Assembly (NCBI RefSeq): GCF_014192155.1
Contig: NZ_JACHXO010000002.1
Coordinates: forward strand, 62,001-126,000
Reading direction: 5' to 3'
DNA from: Roseateles terrae
GTDB lineage: Bacteria > Pseudomonadota > Gammaproteobacteria > Burkholderiales > Burkholderiaceae_C
Length of the DNA stretch: 64,000 nucleotides
In this document: positions 58,851 through 64,000 of the stretch, in pieces
Layout: every line of letters starts with the position of its first letter
How positions within the stretch are numbered: position 1 is the stretch's first letter
Position numbers and translations under genes: made by a program
The notes under the pieces: model-generated
Database searches by the model: none
The model's input: only the letters and a program-made list of their open reading frames with translations
What the model was told of the DNA's origin: nothing

Positions 58851-60392
58851 TCAGCTCAGGCGGAACTGCCCGACCACCCCATTGAGCCGTTCGGACTGGA
58901 GCCGCAAAGTCTCCGCCGCCGCTGCGGACTGCTCCACCAATGCGGCATTCTGCTGGGTCATGCGGTCCAGTTCCGTCACCGCCTGGTTCACCTGCACAAG
59001 GCCCTGGCTCTGGTCGTGACTCGCCTTGTTGATCTGGTCAATCAGTTCACTGACGGCGCGGACCTCGCCGACCAACCGGCTCATGGTGGCGCCCGCCGCA
59101 TCGACCTGACGGGTGCCGGTTTCCGCACCGCTCACGTTGTCGGCAATCAGGGTCTTGATCTCCTGCGCGGCATCGGCACTGCGCGTGGCCAGCATGCGCA
59201 CCTCGGAGGCGACCACGGCAAATCCGCGCCCGTGCTCACCGGCCCGTGCGGCCTCCACTGCGGCGTTCAAGGCCAGGATGTTGGTCTGAAATGCGATGCT
59301 GTCGATCACCCCCAGGATGTCTCCAATGCGGCGGGAGCTGGCGGCGATGGCCGTCATGGTCTGCACCACATCGCTCACGGCGCGTCCCCCCTCGCCTGCC
59401 ACGGCCGAGGCGCTGGCGGCCAGCGCTGCGGCCCGCCCGGCGGCCTCGGCATTGGCACGCACGGTGGATGTGAGCTGCTCCATCGTCGCGGCCGTTTCCT
59501 GCAGGCTGCCGGCCTGTTCTTCGGTGCGCTGGCTCAGGTCCATGCTGCCGGTGGCAATTTCCGAGGAGCCGGTGGCGATCAGGGCGGCACTGTCACGCAC
59601 CTGGCCAACGATGCGGGACAGGTCTCCGGACATCTGCCGCAGCGCCGCCATCAGTTGCCCCGTTTCATCATGGCCGGTGCCGTCGATCCGGGCGGTGAGG
59701 TCGCCGGATGCCACGGCGCGGGTCACGTCCACCGCGCGGGTGAGCGGCAGGGCGATGCTGTGGCCCACGCGCGTGTTGAGCAGCAGGAGGATGGCGGCCG
59801 CCACCACCACCGCCACCACAAGCAGGATGCGGACCTGGCGCGCAGAACTTTCGCTGTCGGCACGTGTCTTTTCAGCCAGGGCACCGATCTGGTCGCTGAG
59901 GGATTCCATTTCCGACTCCAGCGCCTTGAAATCTTTGCTGAAGGTCGGCAGCCGGGCTTCTGCTGCGGGCGGATCCTTGAACGCCAGGTCCACCATCTGG
60001 CCGGCGCTGGTGATGTAGGCGTCCAGGCTGGTCTGCGTCTTGGCGATGGTGGCGTCGATTTCGGGGCCCAGCGAGAGCGACTTCAGCGCGGTCATGCGCT
60101 CGCGGAACTCCTTGGTGTGCTCGGCGGTTTCGGTCCGCACGGCCTGTTCTTCCGGTGAGCCGCTGTGGGCGCCGGTACGCAGGGCCAGATACACGTCCGC
60201 CCGGAGCGCGTCATGCATCATGTCGGCCTCGACCTGGCTGCGCAGGGCGGAACCGGTGCGTGTCAGTTCATGGGCGACCGCGTCCATCCGCGCAATGGAG
60301 GCATAGCCCAGCCCGCCCACCAGCAGCACAAAAAACAGGCCCACCAGGCTGAGCAACAGCATGCGCTGCCGGATCGTGGTTGTCATGAACAT
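58851..60392 (-). CDS. Methyl-accepting chemotaxis protein
   Basis: 513 residues. Two membrane helices at about 12-31 and 187-208 enclose a helical periplasmic ligand domain; HAMP follows at 210-260. The signalling tip has [20 protein letters not shown]. Glutamine/glutamate-rich methylation helices are present ([20 protein letters not shown]). There is no C-terminal CheB/CheR pentapeptide. It is transcribed alone. Confidence 0.94.
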   Translation of the reverse strand: MFMTTTIRQRMLLLSLVGLFFVLLVGGLGYASIARMDAVAHELTRTGSALRSQVEADMMHDALRADVYLALRTGAHSGSPEEQAVRTETAEHTKEFRERMTALKSLSLGPEIDATIAKTQTSLDAYITSAGQMVDLAFKDPPAAEARLPTFSKDFKALESEMESLSDQIGALAEKTRADSESSARQVRILLVVAVVVAAAILLLLNTRVGHSIALPLTRAVDVTRAVASGDLTARIDGTGHDETGQLMAALRQMSGDLSRIVGQVRDSAALIATGSSEIATGSMDLSQRTEEQAGSLQETAATMEQLTSTVRANAEAAGRAAALAASASAVAGEGGRAVSDVVQTMTAIAASSRRIGDILGVIDSIAFQTNILALNAAVEAARAGEHGRGFAVVASEVRMLATRSADAAQEIKTLIADNVSGAETGTRQVDAAGATMSRLVGEVRAVSELIDQINKASHDQSQGLVQVNQAVTELDRMTQQNAALVEQSAAAAETLRLQSERLNGVVGQFRLS

Positions 60393-60604
60393 GCGTTCTC
60401 CCTTTGAGAAGCCCTTGCAGCCGTGAAGAAAAAGGGCCAGTGCGTTTCATTGTGTCCCGTCGCCTTGGGAACGACTATCCCTCCAAGGCACCGGAATTGC
60501 CTGAAATCCACTCCTTCAAGGATGGCTTCCCTCGCCTTGAGTATGAAAGCCCTTGCGCCGGGTCATGCTCCGGCGCTTCATCCACCCACCACCGGTCTTT
60601 CACC

Positions 60605-61501
60605 ATGCAACGACTCCTTCCGTTCATTGCTGCCCTGGCGCTGGCGTTGCCGGCCTGGGCTCAAGATTCATCCAGCGCAGCCGCCTCGACCGCGCAGACG
60701 CGACACCCGGGCGGCACGCAAGGGGAGACGCTGAGGGAGCAACAAGGCAAGGTGCAAGGCCGGGTGCAGGTGCAGTGGCTCGGTCAGGCGGCCTTCAAGT
60801 TCACCAGCCCAGGCGGCAAGGTCATCGTGATCGATCCCTGGCTGACGACCAATCCGAAGACACCGCCGGAATTCAAGCAGCTCGAAGCGCTGGGCAAGGT
60901 GGATCTGGTGCTGGTCACCCACGGGCATAACGATCACGTGGCGGATGCGCCGGCCCTGGCCAGAATGAATGATGCGCCGCTGATTGCACCGGCTGGACTG
61001 GCACAGTCTCTCATTGCGCTGGACGTCGCGCCGAAGGCGCAGCGCATCAACAAAAGCGGCTCGCTGTCGCCGCTGGGCGATGGCATCAAGGTCACGCTGG
61101 TACAGGCCGAGCACAGCAGCGAGTATGTCTGGAAGAACCCCGGCACCAGCAAGGACGAGGTGCATGTCGGCGGTGAACCTGGCGGCTTCATCATTGAGTT
61201 CGAGAACGGCTTCAAGATCTGGCACATGGGCGATACCGGCGTCTTTGGCGACATGAAGCTGATTGCGCAGATGTATCGGCCGGACTTGGTGCTGATGCCG
61301 ATTGGCGGCGGGCCGTTCGTCATGAACCCAACCGACGCCGCCATGGTCACGCGGGACTTCATTCAACCCAAGCTCGTGATTCCCATGCATTACGGGACCA
61401 ACCCTCAATTGCCGGGCACTCCGGAAGCATTCATGAAGGCATTGGGGAAGACGCGAACCCTCGGGCGGGTGATGCAGCCGGGTGAGCAACTGGCGTTCTG
61501 A
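60605..61501 (+). CDS. Secreted MBL-fold hydrolase (UlaG-like)
   Basis: 298 residues, signal peptide LPFIAALALALPAWAQ. The zinc site is complete: THGHNDH near residue 105, a later HSSEY/HMGDTG and MHYGTNP His. The layout VQWLGQAAFKFTSPGGKVIVIDPW (shown partly) is typical of the UlaG/UPF0173 group. It is probably periplasmic. The preceding 212 bp between it and the MCP gene contain no gene, only the leader. Confidence 0.88.
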   Translation: MQRLLPFIAALALALPAWAQDSSSAAASTAQTRHPGGTQGETLREQQGKVQGRVQVQWLGQAAFKFTSPGGKVIVIDPWLTTNPKTPPEFKQLEALGKVDLVLVTHGHNDHVADAPALARMNDAPLIAPAGLAQSLIALDVAPKAQRINKSGSLSPLGDGIKVTLVQAEHSSEYVWKNPGTSKDEVHVGGEPGGFIIEFENGFKIWHMGDTGVFGDMKLIAQMYRPDLVLMPIGGGPFVMNPTDAAMVTRDFIQPKLVIPMHYGTNPQLPGTPEAFMKALGKTRTLGRVMQPGEQLAF

Positions 61502-61589
61502 CCCTGCGCGGTCCCTCTCGCGGGGGCCCCCTCACACCCCCTAGAAATACTGGATGGGCATCCAGCAGTTTGGGCTATGCTTGGCAGCC

Positions 61590-62159
61590 ATGCCCCAATC
61601 ATTCACTTCATTGCTGACCCCGCGAAGGGTCTTCGCCATCGTGCTGAGCGTCGCTTCGGCGGCGACGGTCTCTGCTCACGCAACTGACGCTGGAAGCGCC
61701 GCAAACACCCCTTCGGCCCCGCAACCCTCATCCGCCGCACCTCGGCCCACGCCCATGACCACCCTCGCCAAAGGCACCTTCGACGTCACCCTCGCTCAGG
61801 CCCCTGCCGCCGAAGGCACAGAAGCCGCGAAGCTGGGCCGCATGTCCATCCGCAAACAGTTTCACGGGGACCTGGAAGGTAGCAGCCTGGGCGAGATGCT
61901 GGCCGTTCGCACCGCCCTGCCCGGCTCGGCGGGCTATGTGGCCATGGAGCGGGTCGAGGGTCGTCTGGCCGGACGTAACGGCAGCTTTGCACTGATGCAC
62001 ATGGGGGAGATGAACCGCGGGCAGCAGCGGCTGACCGTGCAGGTCGTGCCAGACTCGGGCACCGGGGAGCTCACCGGCATCAGCGGGCTGCTCAGCATCG
62101 AGATCAAGGATGGCCATCACTTCTACGAATTCAGCTATCAGTTGCCCGCACAACCGTGA
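61590..62159 (+). CDS. DUF3224 protein
   Basis: 189 residues from the ATG at 61590, with an N-terminal signal-like hydrophobic segment (RVFAIVLSVASAATVSAHA) and a Pro/Ala/Ser linker. The DUF3224 domain starts near residue 55: KGTFDVTLAQ, RMSIRKQFHGDLEGSSLGEM, GSAGYVAMERVEGRLAGRNG and GHHFYEFSYQLP. Beta-barrel proteins of unknown function that are usually cytoplasmic; this one carries an export-like extension. The next gene overlaps its stop (GTGA). Confidence 0.85.
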   Translation: MPQSFTSLLTPRRVFAIVLSVASAATVSAHATDAGSAANTPSAPQPSSAAPRPTPMTTLAKGTFDVTLAQAPAAEGTEAAKLGRMSIRKQFHGDLEGSSLGEMLAVRTALPGSAGYVAMERVEGRLAGRNGSFALMHMGEMNRGQQRLTVQVVPDSGTGELTGISGLLSIEIKDGHHFYEFSYQLPAQP

Positions 62160-62811
62160 GCCGCTGGCCTGAAACTCGCATGGATGCAGCCACCGACCTG
62201 TTCTACGGCACCTACGCCGAGCGGTTGCGAGCACAACCGGAGTCGCCCCGCAGTGCCATGATGACGCTCGCGGAGCGTTGCTTCCGCCGAGGTGATGTCA
62301 TCCTGGACGTGGGCGCCGGCAGTGGCCGGGACACCGCGGCCTTGCGGGCCCTGGGCATGGAGGCGGTGGGGGTGGAGCCGAATGAGGCGATGCGTGCCGG
62401 CGCCATCGCCGCCCATCCCGACCTGGCGGACCAACTGCGTCCGGGCGGACTTCCGGCCTGGGGCAGCCCTTTGCGGATCGATATCCGGATGGCTTTGATG
62501 GCATCGTGTGCAGCGCGGTGCTGATGCACATTGAACCGGCGGCGCTCGGACATGCGCTGCAGGCGTTGGCGTCCGCCCTCCGGTCCGCCACCGCTCCGCA
62601 CCTGCTGTTGTCGCTCCCCGAGATGTCGCCCGACCGCTTGATCGACCACCGAGACCCCGACGGCCGACTGTTCTTCAATCACCACCCACAGCACGTTATC
62701 GAGCTGCTGCAGCCGCACGGCCTGACGCTTTGCGTGCACGAGATCAGCGATGCCGTGCTCGCCTCAACCGGAACGCGCTGGCATTCACTGGCATTCGCTC
62801 GCCTGCCTTGA
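62156..62811 (+). pseudogene. SAM-dependent methyltransferase interrupted by a -1 frame break
   Basis: The first frame (62156-62524) holds the Rossmann core GDVILDVGAGSGRDTAAL and EAVGVEPNEAMRAGA. The rest (GFDGIVCSAVLMHIEPAALG to the C-terminus) is in the -1 frame, open to 62811. The frames join at C CCT TTG (62467-62473), a perfect X-XXY-YYZ slippery heptamer in the correct register. A single-base error or mutation would explain it equally well. A CGGAT-CGAT-ATCCG hairpin follows immediately, closer than the usual spacer. The GTG start overlaps the DUF3224 stop; ATG 62180 is an alternative. Confidence 0.75.
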
Positions 62812-62816
62812 CGCGC

Positions 62817-63071
62817 TCAAGCCGACGGCCCCTTGTCTCCCCACCGCCACCGGGGCGGTTCCCCCTTGAGGTAGCACACGCCCAGCAGCAGGCCGCTGAT
62901 CAGCGCCACATAGGCCATGAAGCCCCAGTGAGAATCCTGCGGGGGAAACACAAAGCTGCCTGCGACCAGCATCAGGATGAAACCCACCAGTGTGGCCTGT
63001 CCCTGCCACACCGTCGGAAAGCCCCATCCCCATCCGTACCGCTTTGCTGGAAACCAGTAGTTGTTGTGCAT
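62817..63071 (-). CDS. Small membrane protein (unknown)
   Basis: 84 residues, GGGAG before the ATG. It begins HNNYWFPAKRYGWGWGFP, a pattern seen in small inner-membrane proteins of this group, then two membrane helices (TLVGFILMLVAGSFVF; GFMAYVALISGLLLGVCY), and ends with a basic WRWGDK stretch. Convergent with the methyltransferase. Function unknown. Confidence 0.8.
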   Translation of the reverse strand: MHNNYWFPAKRYGWGWGFPTVWQGQATLVGFILMLVAGSFVFPPQDSHWGFMAYVALISGLLLGVCYLKGEPPRWRWGDKGPSA

Positions 63072-63144
63072 GGCGTGCTCCCGAGTTGCGATTCGAGTCT
63101 ACGCCGCGAGGTGTCAAAACGGCATCAAAAATTGGCCGCCCGTG

Positions 63145-64000
63145 TCACGTCTTCCGGACCAGACTCGCTGCACCAATGCCGGCCAGCAGGGCGAGCGCAG
63201 CGCCCACAAACACGGCATTGTTCCAGTGCCGATCCATCAGCGCCCCAAAGATGGGCGCCGCCACCGCAAAGCCGGTGTCCAGCCCCGAATAGACCGTGCC
63301 ATACACCCGGCCGGTGGCGCCCGGTGGCGCGGCCTTCTTGATCAGCATGTCGCGCGACGGGCCAGCCAGCCCGGTGCCAAAGCCGGCACAGGTGGCCGCC
63401 ATCAGGGCCAGTCCGCCGGGCAGCCAGCCGCTGCCGGTCAGGGCCAGCAACGTGGCAGCACCCGTCATTGCCCACGCAATGTTGCGTTCGAGTTGCTGCG
63501 ATCGCGCCACCAGGAAGCCGCCCAGCACCATGCCGATGGCGCCCGCCACCATGTAGCCGGTGACCACCCATTTGGTGAGGGTCAGATCCAGGCCATACAT
63601 CGCGTTCAACGCGGGAGAGGCGAAGCTCTGGATCGCCGTCAGCGCCGCCGTGGTGAAAAAGAAGAAGGAGAAGCACAGCCACACCGATGGCAGACGCAGG
63701 AAGGCCATGGGATGCTCCGCGGGCGTCGTTGCGGCACCGGCCTTCTGGTGACTCCATTCGCCCTGGCTGTCGTCGATGGCATCGCGCTTGATCGCCAGCA
63801 GCAGCATCACCAGCAAGGCCCAGGCGGCCGTCGCCGCATAACCCAGCCGCCATTGCCCACCGGTGCCTTCATAGATCCACAACAGCAGCACCGGCGCCAG
63901 TGCCCAGCCGATGTTGCCGCTGATGCCGTGCACCGAAAACGCATGTCCCAGCCGCGCCTGCGATACCCGCTTGTTCAGGATGGTGAAGTCCACCGGATGG
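63145..64000 (-). CDS. MFS transporter (C-terminal part; cut by window end)
   Basis: At least 284 residues, running out of the window. The frame begins in HPVDFTILNKRVSQARLGHA, typical of a middle section of an MFS protein (between helices 3 and 5), so the N-terminal third is missing here. At least eight membrane helices are visible, with a charged central loop (KRDAIDDSQGEWSHQKA). Related to uncharacterised MFS members; substrate unknown. Confidence 0.85.
   Translation of the reverse strand, partial: HPVDFTILNKRVSQARLGHAFSVHGISGNIGWALAPVLLLWIYEGTGGQWRLGYAATAAWALLVMLLLAIKRDAIDDSQGEWSHQKAGAATTPAEHPMAFLRLPSVWLCFSFFFFTTAALTAIQSFASPALNAMYGLDLTLTKWVVTGYMVAGAIGMVLGGFLVARSQQLERNIAWAMTGAATLLALTGSGWLPGGLALMAATCAGFGTGLAGPSRDMLIKKAAPPGATGRVYGTVYSGLDTGFAVAAPIFGALMDRHWNNAVFVGAALALLAGIGAASLVRKT

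Overview
High-GC betaproteobacterial DNA, most likely Burkholderiales (Roseateles/Mitsuaria/Leptothrix-type). The evidence is GC-rich codon use and the gene content ompR-envZ-ispF-ispD, mfd-serB, bdhA, relA and several chemotaxis genes. The window holds most of an integrated temperate phage (1 to about 26.85 kb) and then about 37 kb of host chromosome.

Prophage, left arm (1-17.8 kb, mostly minus strand): one long leftward lytic programme. It starts at a Cro-like gene (17783) and runs through an HTH protein, RdgC, a LexA-N-like wHTH, a cytosine-C5 methyltransferase, a TGT/DpdA-like protein, a DUF1376 replication protein, NinB, NinG, a phage metallopeptidase, terminase small and large subunits, portal, a Mu-F-type head protein and, cut by the window edge, a probable head maturation/scaffold protein. 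Most genes overlap by ATGA, GTGA or TGATG. A few plus-strand genes sit inside this arm against the flow (331-1859, 4288-4470, 11387-11662, 17341-17499); they look like morons or cargo.

Prophage, immunity and right arm (17.8-26.87 kb, mostly plus strand): a non-cleavable XRE-type repressor with a co-transcribed small gene and a terminator, flanked by two mirror-image operator arrays of 58 bp. Rightward of these come small genes, an ERF annealing protein, a YqaJ-like exonuclease and a DUF1351-like coiled-coil protein, then small unknown genes, an ASCH-domain protein, an excisionase and a DUF3596-type tyrosine integrase. The integrase frame runs into tRNA-Val(GAC), which marks the right attachment site. 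The left end of the prophage lies outside the window.

Host chromosome (26.9-64 kb): relA; an alpha/beta hydrolase divergent from 3-hydroxybutyrate dehydrogenase; a SIMPL periplasmic protein; an OmpR/EnvZ pair; ispF and ispD; a bestrophin; an RlmN/Cfr-family radical SAM enzyme; a two-partner secretion pair (a 1515-residue YDG-repeat exoprotein and its TpsB pore) set between ispD and mfd; mfd; serB; RraA; an S4 protein; a TPP enzyme; a DsbA-like and Vmh-type MBL pair divergent from a LysR regulator; CheW; a DUF3455 lipoprotein; a GMC oxidoreductase; an MCP; an MBL hydrolase; a DUF3224 protein; a frameshifted SAM methyltransferase; a small membrane protein; and an MFS transporter cut by the window end.

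The most unusual signals are the mirrored operator arrays, the DpdA-like and repeat-bearing C5-methyltransferase genes in one operon (with a small peptide that resembles the methyltransferase catalytic loop), the counter-strand membrane-protein pair, a trio of related small genes, several in-frame or promoter microsatellites (ispD, bestrophin, rlmN-like), and a -1 frame break exactly on a CCCTTTG heptamer in a methyltransferase.
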